A DNA stretch of 64,000 bases from Harmothoe impar (taxonomy: Eukaryota; Annelida; Polychaeta; Phyllodocida; Polynoidae): positions 41,132,488 through 41,196,487 of the forward strand of contig OX381721.1 in NCBI GenBank assembly GCA_947462335.1. Reading direction: 5' to 3'. How positions within the stretch are numbered: the first letter of the stretch is position 1; every line of letters begins with the position of its first letter. The notes under the pieces were generated by a model. That model was given only the letters and a program-made list of their open reading frames with translations, did no database searches and was not told the origin of the DNA. Both the position numbers and the translations under genes were made by a program. Of the stretch, positions 54,834-64,000 are shown piece after piece.

Positions 54834-56507
54834 ATGGGTGTCAGAATAGACCCTTCTGCTGCTGACAGCAGCTCAGACCTGATGGAGGTTGTTTTCAGTG
54901 ACTCGCTAGCTGGAAACAATAGCCTTACGAATAGTATGGAAGCCGACAACATGTCATGGTCGAATAGTTCAATGTCTACCTCGCCTATCACATCTCATTA
55001 TGCACTGTATGAAATAGTATGGACTGGAGAAGTACTCTTCAGGGTGGTCACCATTATCATGGTGATGTTCCTCACTGTAGTAGGGAATATAACCTTGATC
55101 CTCATCATCACTTGTCATCCGGCAGAGCGGCGTAAGCGGGTGAATATCTTCCTCGTCAACCTTGCCCTTGGGGATCTCATGGTCTGCTTCTTCACCATGA
55201 CAACAGAGATTCTCTTTGTGGCCTTTGGTGAATGGGTCTTGGGAGCAGCTGCTTGTAAAATCATTGTCTATGGGCAGATAGTGACTTTGTCCTCCGCCGT
55301 GTTCCTTCTAACAGCAATGAGCATTGACCGGTACCAAGTTCTTGTCCAACCACTGCGGTCCTTAACTGGTAAGCCGAGAATCTGGAAAAAGGTGGCCGCT
55401 GCCTGGGCATTATCCTTCATTGTTGCTGTACCACAGATGTTCATATTTCTCCAGACAGACGAGGGATACCATGTAGATGGCAGTATTAAACACCTATGTC
55501 GAAGCCAGGGTTATACTGCAAAGTGGCAGCGTAAAGTGTACTTCACATATTTAACTTCATATATTCTGGTGCTGCCTACTATAATCATGTCATTCTGCTA
55601 TATTAACATAATCAGAGTAGTATGGAAGCGCACTGACTCAGACACCGACAAAGGAAGTATTAAGATAAGTTTTCGCTTTCGTCGGAAGGCAACTAACACA
55701 CAAGAAGTTCAGAATGGTGTTCATCAAGGAAGCAGACAAAGGACATTAGGTGGCAACAATGGGGAGAGTATGAAATCAAGCAGTAGTTCACAAGCCCAGA
55801 ACAGGCTTAGGATTCCAAAGAAACTGGTTAGTTCATCCAAGCGCAACGTTGTAAAAATGACACTTTCAGTCATTGTAGGCTTCCTCATATGTTGGACACC
55901 ATACTTTGTTGTGAGCCTTGCGCGTATTTATAGTGACTACCGGCTGAACTTGAAAGTCGGGTTAGCAGTTGCAGAAGTCATGGCACTTGTGCACAGTGCA
56001 ATGAACCCTATACTCTATGTGATCTTCTGTACAAGACATGCTAAGGCTGCAATTCTCCGTATGACTCGCTGCCTTCATTCAAAACCTCATCTGGATGGCC
56101 ACCCAATGGGTGACGAAGGTACCTCTGAAGACGAAACGACATGGACAGACAGTCGCCGCTTCAACACGGTTAGCATCGTTCGACAAGGTCGCCTTGGGAC
56201 TTGCTGCACTAGGCTATTCAACAAAGTCCGAGCATGTACTTGCCCATGTACAAAGGTCCTGAAATCTGGTAAAGGACCCCGCAGTCTTGATATGGGTTTT
56301 TATCAAGAATTGGTTCCTAATAGAACTGGTGTGGGCACAAGACCAGGTGCAGAGGCAGTTCTCATTGTTAACGAAGCACCCAACTCAGACACAGAGGACG
56401 GGCAATGTTATGGACATGGCCTTGAGAGACGTCAGACGCTTTCGTATGTAATGGTTAATCCAAATATTATAGATAACACTGCTCAAGATTCTGTATCTTC
56501 TGTATGA
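54834..56507 (+). CDS. Class A GPCR, neuropeptide receptor-like (NPS/CCAP/vasopressin group)
   Basis: A 557-residue rhodopsin-type receptor, complete in one exon. It should sit in the plasma membrane and signal through G proteins. Landmarks are TM1 VGN (N85), TM2 LALGDL (D114), TM3 start C141, DRY at 165-167, TM4 W191, extracellular loop 2 C222 (disulfide with C141), TM5 P248, TM6 CWTP (353-356) and TM7 NPILY (391-395). The N-terminus has three N-glycosylation sequons (N28, N39, N44) and no signal peptide. Intracellular loop 3 is long (about 267-338) and serine-rich. The tail (from about 400) has a cysteine cluster, TCCTRLF and ACTCPC, that may be palmitoylated, and ends in VSSV, a class I PDZ-binding form. 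PQMFIF after TM4 and the C...WQRKVY...CYI pattern point to the neuropeptide S / CCAP / vasopressin group; the ligand is unknown. The start has A at -3 and G at +4. Confidence 0.92.
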   Translation: MGVRIDPSAADSSSDLMEVVFSDSLAGNNSLTNSMEADNMSWSNSSMSTSPITSHYALYEIVWTGEVLFRVVTIIMVMFLTVVGNITLILIITCHPAERRKRVNIFLVNLALGDLMVCFFTMTTEILFVAFGEWVLGAAACKIIVYGQIVTLSSAVFLLTAMSIDRYQVLVQPLRSLTGKPRIWKKVAAAWALSFIVAVPQMFIFLQTDEGYHVDGSIKHLCRSQGYTAKWQRKVYFTYLTSYILVLPTIIMSFCYINIIRVVWKRTDSDTDKGSIKISFRFRRKATNTQEVQNGVHQGSRQRTLGGNNGESMKSSSSSQAQNRLRIPKKLVSSSKRNVVKMTLSVIVGFLICWTPYFVVSLARIYSDYRLNLKVGLAVAEVMALVHSAMNPILYVIFCTRHAKAAILRMTRCLHSKPHLDGHPMGDEGTSEDETTWTDSRRFNTVSIVRQGRLGTCCTRLFNKVRACTCPCTKVLKSGKGPRSLDMGFYQELVPNRTGVGTRPGAEAVLIVNEAPNSDTEDGQCYGHGLERRQTLSYVMVNPNIIDNTAQDSVSSV

Positions 56508-58158
56508 TGTAAGAGACTCCAAAGTCACAGCTCATACCCTGGTATTATGCTGAAATATTCTATTTAAAGTCACGATTGTATGGTAAAGCTGAAAAAAAGA
56601 ATTGTACCCTTCACATCTACTATCTGTACCACAATGTTCTGTACGAGAAACATTGTTGAAGGAGATGAACGATAGGGCTGATGTGTGTAGAAGTCATTCC
56701 TGATACCAGGATGTTCCATTACATAGGTTGCCTAGGATTGACTCCTGCAGATGCCCGTAAAATGAGTTTCTCTAAACCCTGGTTTGATCAACATGATCAA
56801 CCAACTTCATCAACCTGAATAGATCTATGCCTACACATATGTATTATGATGGTCAATTCCCTTTTCCTGTCATGTGCTACTTCTTGAACTGCTGCCAACA
56901 ATCTACAAACACATGAGTTCATTATTCTTGAATAAGTCTAGCATAAACGTAAGACTACAGAGTATGGTGCCCATAACCTTGCCCTCAATTGACCAATTCT
57001 AAGTTTCAAATTTACTAAACCTGACCCACTAAGCCTTAGGATCTACGTCCCTTTATAAGGTGAACTCCTGCAATGCTGCTCGGTCTACATAGCATGACAA
57101 AGAAGAGCTAGTATACGGGGAAATCCGGCTGTTCTATTTAGGTTAAATGGAAATTTCATTTCGACCATGAATGTTCACATCGACCTGTCATACATATAGA
57201 AAGGTCACTTAACTTAAAGGTGTTTAGAAAGGCCTTGGGTGCAAATATCTAGCCCAGCGTTAGTTTGAAAGCAGAATTATACGAGAGAAACAAATGAAAA
57301 TAAGATCAGAATCCTACAACGTCTAAGATGATGTGGTACAAGTGATACGATGTGACATAGTGGTGATGTATGTGAAACAATAGACATTATTGAACGTGAT
57401 CAAGCTTGGTATCCATAACTGAAACAATTAAACATGGATATTGTTAAATATGATAATATACGAATTCCCCTGATCCACACTGCCTTGCTAATTGGCATTG
57501 TGTTGAATTTTTTTTAATGGTACGTATCAGTAAATCGATGTAGGCCTTGGTCACTTTCATTGACAAGTTGATATAAAATTCTGACTAATTTACTTATAAT
57601 ATACTTACAATGTAAACTGAGGAGAATACTGTGGAGTGCATGTCAGTTTCCATTATGCAGCATATAATGATTAAGTTCAGTCAATATCTTTTTGTCATTA
57701 AACAGGAGGTTGTGTTGTCTCAGTTAAGAATCAGTATGCTCATTATTGCATTAATGATGTGGAGAGCCACTGATTATATAACAAGTGTGTATTCTAAGAT
57801 GTAACAGTTAATCTGAGGAATAAAATAAGTAAACCGATAATTAATACTGTTGTTGGGTTCATGCATGCCTGTTAGATTAAATATTAATCGTAGGAACGTT
57901 TAAAATAATATCAAAAATTGAAATGACATTATCCTATGCACCTTTGCAACATGTGTCTCATTATATTGTACAACAATGCTGCCTACATGAGGTAGAAATG
58001 ACAGAGCAGGCAGCACATCATCTGTAAGTGGAATATACGTGGGTGTTAACCAAAGACGTCTGCTATATGTAGGTATCGCGCTAACCAGCCCTGGGGTGGG
58101 ACTAAGCAGAAGAAGAATGCCTCAGTGAAGAGACACCGCTGACTGAGAAGTGTGCAGG

Positions 58159-58159
<1 letters not shown>
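56508..58159 (+). other. 3' UTR of receptor gene and downstream DNA
   Basis: No further coding sequence. AATAAA at 57819-57824 is a possible poly-A signal for a long 3' UTR. Otherwise AT-rich and unremarkable. Confidence 0.4.

Positions 58160-58220
<61 letters not shown>
58160..58220. repeat. (TA)n microsatellite, about 30 repeats
   Basis: An uninterrupted alternating TA run of about 60 bp. The minus-strand ORF reading YIYIYI through it is an artefact. Confidence 0.95.
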
Positions 58221-58223
<3 letters not shown>

Positions 58224-58494
58224 AAATACAGGGGCTGTAAGTATAGATTCATAGTATAGCTAACTGTCTGACATTAGGACGAAAAACCTGATTCTAATAG
58301 AAAACCCAGACGTAGGTCTAAAGCTACGTATGCTGAGCGCAGCTGGCCCTAACTACTTTTTAAAAGACCGCACATAGTGTCTTTTAAGACACTGTCAATA
58401 TTCAACTAAGAATTATGCTAGTCGTATGATCATGAGGTCAGAAACGGTAAGTAAAATAGACTCAGTGGATATGAGACTTTCCCATTTAATAGAA

Positions 58495-58527
58495 GATCCA
58501 TCTTTTAACTTAATTAAAAGATGGATC
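58495..58527. repeat. Perfect 14-bp inverted repeat
   Basis: GATCCATCTTTTAA and TTAAAAGATGGATC are separated by 5 bp. They form a perfect hairpin just upstream of an A/G-rich region. Function unknown. Confidence 0.8.
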
Positions 58528-60880
58528 ATGAGGTTAGTGATATCGCAATATTATTGTTGATTGACAATAAGTGGACCAAACAACCCCTTAAGGGGGGCAT
58601 AGAGGAATTGGGTCCCTTTCTCAACAGGACCAAAAATGTCTTACCCCTTTTCAGTGAAGAAGCCTGTGCCGGGGAGGGGAACAATTTGGACCCCTTTTGT
58701 AGGGTGGGGGATGTTAGCGCAATCAGCTAAAATATGCCCCCTCCCTTCGCCCCATGTGTTTAAAAATGACCACTCCCTAAAAGTAGACTACTTGGCGATA
58801 TTCTTCTTCATTCTGTACTTCTTTAGTTAGACGTTCCCCCCTATTATTTCCCCAGCAGTCATTAGAAAGACAACAATTTGGTAACTTTGTCTTACTCCCT
58901 GCTCCATGATTGCACCAATTTGGAACACTATAGCTTTTCCCTTTCTGGCACTTGCCTCTGTGCTGAGAAGGATTTATGTTTTAGTCTCTTTATAGATCAG
59001 CCATCTCATTATAGAAATGAAGCTTATTTTGAAGGCGCCAGATCAGGCTGCAGAGCTACAGACATGCGCAGACTATTTACAGTAGACATATGTCACGCGC
59101 AAAATCGGAACCTGCACAGTTCCGGAACTGCGCATCCTTAAGGTTGCGCAGTTTGGGAATTCTTACATGGTGCAACAGTTCCGGAATTGCGTAGGGCTTT
59201 GTCAGTATAGCTCCCCACCCTAATAGGATGGGGATGGGGATGCACGGGTTGTACGCTAGTTCCCCCTCCCCCTCCGTGATTCCTTTATTTTTGTAATGAT
59301 AGGAAAACCTCATTTTTATTAGTATATTTAAGGATGTCACACCTGTGACACTATTTATCAAGGAATATAACCATAATATAGATGAGGTAGAATAACATGT
59401 GGATAGTTAGGTACATTATAAGGCAGTAGAAATGCACTTTTGATTGGATCTCAAAACCATTTAATTACTTACTGTGACATGATACGGCCTGATATTTTAA
59501 TTCCCCTAAAAATGATAATAAAAAATCGTAACAGTAAGATACAATTATAGAATAGCATTTGTACATGTATAGCTAATGATTTCATATTTAAAATGTTGTG
59601 CAGTGCTATTCATGTATCATGCCACTCCCGAATACTTCATTCTTGAAGGAATTTGGTCTTGCATTTGTCAAGGTCCGCCCTTGCTCCCCTAGGCCTATAT
59701 ACCGACCCCCAAAGTATAATCACATGACATTTCTGATATAATATGATAATAATGATTATAATATAAAATGATCATATGACACCATTATGTCAGTATCAAA
59801 TTGGAGGTTATGTGTGGGAGTCTGGTACCTGCTTAAATCTCACGAGCAATTCAGTGGAGAGAACTAACATGGCCGCACATGGAGCCAGCAGCATTATCGC
59901 TATCCTATGTCTAAAAGCATTGTATATCTCAGCCCCAATCAAACCTAAAGGGTATATTGTATTGTATTGTAATTTCTTTCCTTTTATACTGATAATTGAT
60001 TGATAAGGTCGACATAGTCAAATACCTCTTTCCTATACAAATTGTGAAATATTTATAATCATTAAATGCATCAGCGGGCATCAATCCTTAAAACGCAAGG
60101 GGATAGGCAGGGAGAGGGATAAGTAGGGAGATGGAATGATAGGTAGAGACGGGGATAGCTAGGCAATGAGGAAATGAGAGAGCGATTGTTAAGGAGGTGG
60201 ATAGATAGACATTCATAGGCAGAGAGAGGACAGATAGAGAGTAACAGGGAATTAATTAATATTGAGAGATAGATATCGAGTATTAAATTCAGCTCATCTA
60301 TAATAACATTTCTTCCAAATCCCTTGGTCCTAAGTCTATTTTTTCTATTTTTATTTTACCCCTTCGTCCCCCCCCCCTCAAATTCCTTATGAACCTTCCG
60401 ATATAGCGCCTGACACATGTGAATATATATGACAATGTACATTTACAATAGTTTGCTAACACGTCCATATGACCAGATGACATGTAGAGGAATTGATTTA
60501 CTGATCCTAGATGAATCACTACTATGTGATTGCGTATCGATTTGTATATTTATGTCTTGGCTTAAATTGAAAAATGCCCCACGCCTGTGATTTATTATAG
60601 CTAAATAAAAAATCTAAACTCAAACGCAAACTCATAAAGAATGTAAGTTGTAGGGTCTAAATGCAAAATATATAGGGTCATCTTGTATGTATTGATCCGA
60701 TATTCGTGTTAGGGAGCTAACGCTGATGTAAACTGCACATCAGCTTTATCCATACAACATCAGGCCAGAAATGATTATAATTGTGTTTCATGCCAACCGA
60801 ACCTATATTCAAAACAGGGCGGACCCTAGCATTTCTTTCAAGAATAACAAGCTCCCATTGACCTGTTAAAAGTTGTTGTT
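58528..60880. other. Non-coding DNA, small palindromes and GA-rich stretch
   Basis: CAGTTCCGGAACTG (59117-59130) and ACAGTTCCGGAATTG (59173-59187) are similar palindromes 56 bp apart. The phrase 'gaccactccctaa' at 58768 resembles the ends of the MITE at 50426. 60090-60245 is purine-rich with many 'gatag' and 'gggag' repeats. No coding sequence recognised. Confidence 0.4.
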
Positions 60881-61161
60881 CGTGAACAGCAAAATTTGCT
60901 GTAAATGTACAGTACTTTAGCTGTAAATAATAATACAGCAAATTCTACTGTACATGTACAATTCTGTTTCTGTAGATGCAGGTTACGGTAGTGACTTGTA
61001 GATCTACAGTACTTTTCCCTGTAATATGTACACAAGAGGTTGTGGGATCGATCCTAGGTCTAGCCACCTCTCATCAGGGATCTTTAGCAACAAGGCTGTA
61101 GCTCATTTAATACAGACATGGCAGAGGTAGCTTATATCCCAATATGACCATTTGTAACACC

Positions 61162-61233
61162 AGCTCTGTGGCACAACGGATCAGCGCCTGTGTCCAACAC
61201 CACAGGTGGTGAGTTCAATCCTTGGTAGAGCCA
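61162..61233 (+). repeat. tRNA-derived SINE head, copy 1
   Basis: 72 nt with the layout of a tRNA resembling an Arg tRNA body: 'agctctg' acceptor half, A-box 'tggcacaacgga', B-box 'gagttcaatcc' and the 3' half 'tagagcc'. The anticodon arm does not give a 7-nt loop, so it is not a working tRNA. It is followed by a tail shared with copy 2. Confidence 0.65.
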
Positions 61234-61397
61234 CTTCTTTTGTTTCACCTACATCCACCTAAAATCCGTTTTCCCCTCACATGGATGATTAAAAATATCA
61301 CCAGCACCGGGAGGCGAACCCCAGACCTTTACAAAGTATTATTAATCAGTTGAGAAGTAGAGTAGAGATATATCCCAATATGAATGTTTGTTACACC

Positions 61398-61469
61398 GGC
61401 TCTGTGGCGCAACGGATCAGCGCCTGTCTCCAACACCACAGGTGGTGAGTTCAATCCTTGGTGGAGCCA
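61398..61469 (+). repeat. tRNA-derived SINE head, copy 2
   Basis: Better preserved copy: GGCTCTG pairs with TGGAGCC (two wobble pairs). A D-stem GCGC/GCGC closes AACGGATCA, and the B-box is GAGTTCAATCC. The stem CCTGT/ACAGG closes a 10-nt loop where an anticodon arm should be. The whole unit, about 237 bp, repeats copy 1 including 'acctacatccacctaaaat' and 'aaaatatcaccagcac'. A reverse-strand tRNA T-arm-like phrase, 'gggaggcgaacccc', lies near 61311 in copy 1. Confidence 0.65.
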
Positions 61470-61690
61470 CTTCTCTTGTTTTACCTACATCCACCTAAAA
61501 TTCGTTTTTCCCTCACATGGATGGTTAAAAATATCACCAGCACTGGGAGGTGAACCCAAGACCTTCAGACTATGATTTACAATCAATTTTGCTGTACAGT
61601 AACAGAAGATTCTGCTGTCCCTATACAGTACATAGTGCTGTAAATATACAAAAGCTCACTTGCTGTAGGTCTACAGCACAATCCACTGGA

Positions 61691-62670
61691 ACCAAAGTCG
61701 CCCCAAGTTTTTGGTGTACAGGAACACTACTTACTTCTGACAGTGTAGTTAATGGAGGAATTAATGAGTCATTCTGGTGAGCCATGAATGAGTAATTGTA
61801 GCAATTCGGGACTCACCCCTGGTACTTTCAATGTAACAGAAACTTACTAATAAAAAGTCCAACCTACTCATCATACAATTTCAGACCATGTTGCCTGAAA
61901 CACAACTTCATGGGAAGTTTCAGATTGTTATGAATGAAGAGCAACTTGATACCATTCTGCTTTGGCCCGTTTTGATAACCATAAGAGCTTCATGCAGCTC
62001 TGAAAATGCCAATAGCTCCTTCGAGATATCAGATATAATGTGAAACAGTATGGAGCAGGTAGGTCACATCCATCCTGGCATTCTTTAATAGTCCCTCTAT
62101 TCCTGTTCTGACTGGGTAATACTCCCATACAATACAGCTCTTGCTTGCCTCCACAAAATCCATATTACTGGTCCAGATGCATAAGACAGAGCATGGATAG
62201 AACCTGAGAATAGGGTGCAACGGAAAGGATAATATGCTGATAATATGAGTGGATGGCAGCCCAAGCCTCCCATCAAGTATTGCATAACGGAAACCTTTAA
62301 TAGCCTTTCACAAAGTACTGAATGCCCCTGATCAGAGTGCTCAGCGGAGATGCTAATAAGTAAATGGATAGCACCAATTCACTGTGAGCAATCCCTCAAA
62401 GCCACAGGCGCGGTGTAAAAGGATCGAGTACCTGTACAGGCTTTATTCCGACTGTTGCTGTCGGGGCACAAAAAATGTGGGCGTGTAATGCATAGATTGG
62501 GATTTGTGTAGGGTGGCGTTAAAATTCCATTAACGTCATAGAGTACTTGGGGGATTATCTGTAAAAAAGTTGTGGCCGACTTACATCAAACTCATTTGTA
62601 TTTTATCTGTCGTTGATCCATCAATTGGGCTGAGAAAAAAAGAAGGTTGGTTTCCAGTAACATGGTCTGA
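61691..62670. other. Non-coding DNA, nothing recognised
   Basis: Minus-strand frames of 62-66 codons overlap one another and have no domain. No repeat stands out. Confidence 0.35.
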
Positions 62671-62930
62671 TAAGCTAGGCCGGCCGGCCGAATTTTATGC
62701 TTTTGTTTATTTTTTTTTTGCTATGCACCTTTTTAGGGCCCGGTTTTAAAGTTTTTGCCGTAAAATCCTTAATAGTTGTCCAATTTACAAACTGTGAACA
62801 CCGGAAAATAGCAATTTTTTTCCAGAAATAAGAAATAAGCAGACCCGGCACCCTTTTGCTAGACCCGGTCAGGTGACCGGAAACAAACCTTTTTATTTTT
62901 TGGCCTTGCCGACCATATATCATACTTATG
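62671..62930 (-). repeat. Possible small dispersed element
   Basis: A 250-bp stretch starts with 'ggccggccggccg' and ends 'ggccttgccgacc', with repeated 'gacccgg(c/t)' inside. It is open for 82 codons on the minus strand (62923-62675), lysine-rich, with no domain I know. The compositional break and weakly inverted ends suggest a MITE, but I am not sure. Confidence 0.3.
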
Positions 62931-63079
62931 CATCTCAGGTGGCATCAGCTGGATCATGTTTTCAATCAACCAATGGACGGTATTAGTATATTGCTGGGGG
63001 CAAGAATAATTAACTTGTCAAAGTTCTTTTCTGATTGACATTATTGCTGAAATCTTGGATAGTTAACATTTTAAGGAGC

Positions 63080-63270
63080 GTTCATTATCTATGCCAGGGA
63101 GAAGAGTGTGCAAATCAGGGGGGGTCATATTTTTTAGGGGTATTCGGAGGGGGGGGTCTTTTTTTCCCAACCTATTCTTAGGGGGGGGGGTCTTTTTTTT
63201 CAACCTATTCTGAGGGGGGTCATTTTTTTTAGGGTTTTTTATTTGGGAGGGGGTATTTTTTGACACAACG
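63080..63270. repeat. G-rich / T-rich tandem repeat
   Basis: Three to four copies of a motif of G-run, 'tcttttttt', 'caacctattctgagg' with period about 45-50 bp (63120-63250). The minus-strand ORF reading through it is incidental. Confidence 0.6.
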
Positions 63271-64000
63271 TGAAGCGAATTTCACGACACATGTCGCGAA
63301 TTGGGGTCATAAAGACAGCAGAACTCTGCTAAATTCCTTGCCTACCCATCGACACTTTGAATTACCACTTTTCTTTTCCTAAAACAACAATAACTAGAGA
63401 AAGAATCAATCTTTGTTGTAAGCTGCAGTGGCGGCGGAACAGGGGGGCCCCCCGGACAAAGTATATTTTGGCCCCCCCCAAAATTCTTGCGAAACATGAA
63501 CATTCTAGACTCAGAGTACCCAAGAATACACCAAACTGAAGGTAAAATTCCTAAAATTTTCTTGAATAACAAGCTCAAAGTCCCTCAGAACACATCAATT
63601 TCAATGTAAAATTCCAAATTTTCCGTGGATCATTTAGTAGACTTCAGACCACTCTGAATGCACTAATATAAAGGTCAAATTACAAAAATTCTCCTCGGGC
63701 CTGTGGCTCCAAAACAAAGATTTGTTTCTCCTTCCAACCAACACTCATCAGCTGGCTTTGGGAGCTGGCCCCCCCATTTTATCCACCTTCCGCTGCCCCA
63801 GAGCTGTGCCATTTCATGGTACTTCTACCAAACGGTATTAGCAGGACTTGTGGGTGGGGACCAAAAGAATTACACCCATTTTTAACAAAAAAAAATCAAA
63901 TGTGCCACGGAACCAGAAAAATGTGCACTCTCCACATGTGCACCATATTGTTATGCCCTATAACCACTCCCTCAAATAATGGTTAGGCACATGCTCTAAT
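63271..64000. other. Non-coding DNA with C/G-run borders
   Basis: 'ggcggcggaacaggggggcc' (63431-63450) and several C-runs look like borders of degraded elements. 'accactccctcaaa' at 63963 resembles MITE ends seen at 50710. No coding sequence recognised. Confidence 0.35.

Larger units (their letters stand above)
60880..61690. repeat. Composite repeat bounded by CTGTA/TACAG-rich flanks
   Basis: 'ctgta...tacagta' motifs cluster at 60885-61020 and again, in part inverted, at 61585-61685 ('gctgtaggtctacagc'). Between them lie a B-box-like 'gtgggatcgatcc' (61041-61053) and two tandem tRNA-like units. This is probably a nested set of SINE-type and MITE-type elements. Confidence 0.5.

Noticed and set aside
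61162..61469. Two functional tRNA genes
   Set aside because: The anticodon stem closes a 10-nt loop and the T-stem pairs poorly; repetition with a shared tail indicates SINE copies.

Overview
This window looks like nuclear DNA of a marine invertebrate animal. It is AT-rich and gene-poor, packed with transposon remnants, and has a eukaryotic rhodopsin-type GPCR plus animal-type promoter motifs near 53.6 kb. I cannot name the species. The neuropeptide-receptor type and the deuterostome-style promoter would fit a hemichordate, cephalochordate or echinoderm, but that is inference.

Only two long intact reading frames are present. One (16232-19135, +) is the complete single-ORF protein of a Jockey/CR1-type LINE, with an AP-endonuclease and a reverse transcriptase that keeps YADD. 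The other (54834-56507, +) is an apparently intronless class A GPCR. It resembles the vasopressin / neuropeptide S / CCAP receptor group and has a motif-rich promoter candidate about 1 kb upstream. Everything else is repeats, relics or sequence in which I see nothing.

Layout. About 1.9-51 kb seems to be built from five or six diverged tandem copies of one ancestral unit. I call its recurring landmarks modules A, F, G and H. A starts near 1.89, 6.64, 14.8, 30.19 and 35.69 kb. F lies near 5.8, 7.73, 19.72, 30.83, 36.8 and 47.07 kb. G lies near 8.34, 20.29, 41.1 and 47.55 kb. H lies near 9.95 and 29.37 kb. The copies differ mainly by nested insertions: foldback elements at 2.75-5.27, 10.86-13.92, 37.13-40.80 and 42.66-45.17 kb; a LINE at 16.1-19.55; a piggyBac-type MITE at 21.95; a TA-flanked MITE at 23.09; a retroposon-like insert with a 24-bp direct repeat at 8.58; a Ty3/Gypsy relic at 26.67-28.64 that is internally deleted and interrupted; a CACTA-like element stuffed with minisatellites at 31.85-34.33; and a MITE at 50.43. 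In several cases the paralogous copy preserves the empty site. The last two copies (41.09-46.88 and 47.54-51.13 kb) are the most alike.

From 51 kb on the sequence is mostly unique: the promoter and GPCR gene, a (TA)n microsatellite at 58.16 kb, a tandem pair of tRNA-derived SINE-like units at 61.16-61.57 kb, and G-rich repeats at 63.1 kb. The most unusual themes are repeats that carry ready-made transcription-factor sites. A 600-bp repeat present three times holds both an RFX X-box-like palindrome and a CTCF-core-like motif, and the 3.7-kb foldback holds several X-box palindromes in each arm. All alignments were made by eye; none was computed.
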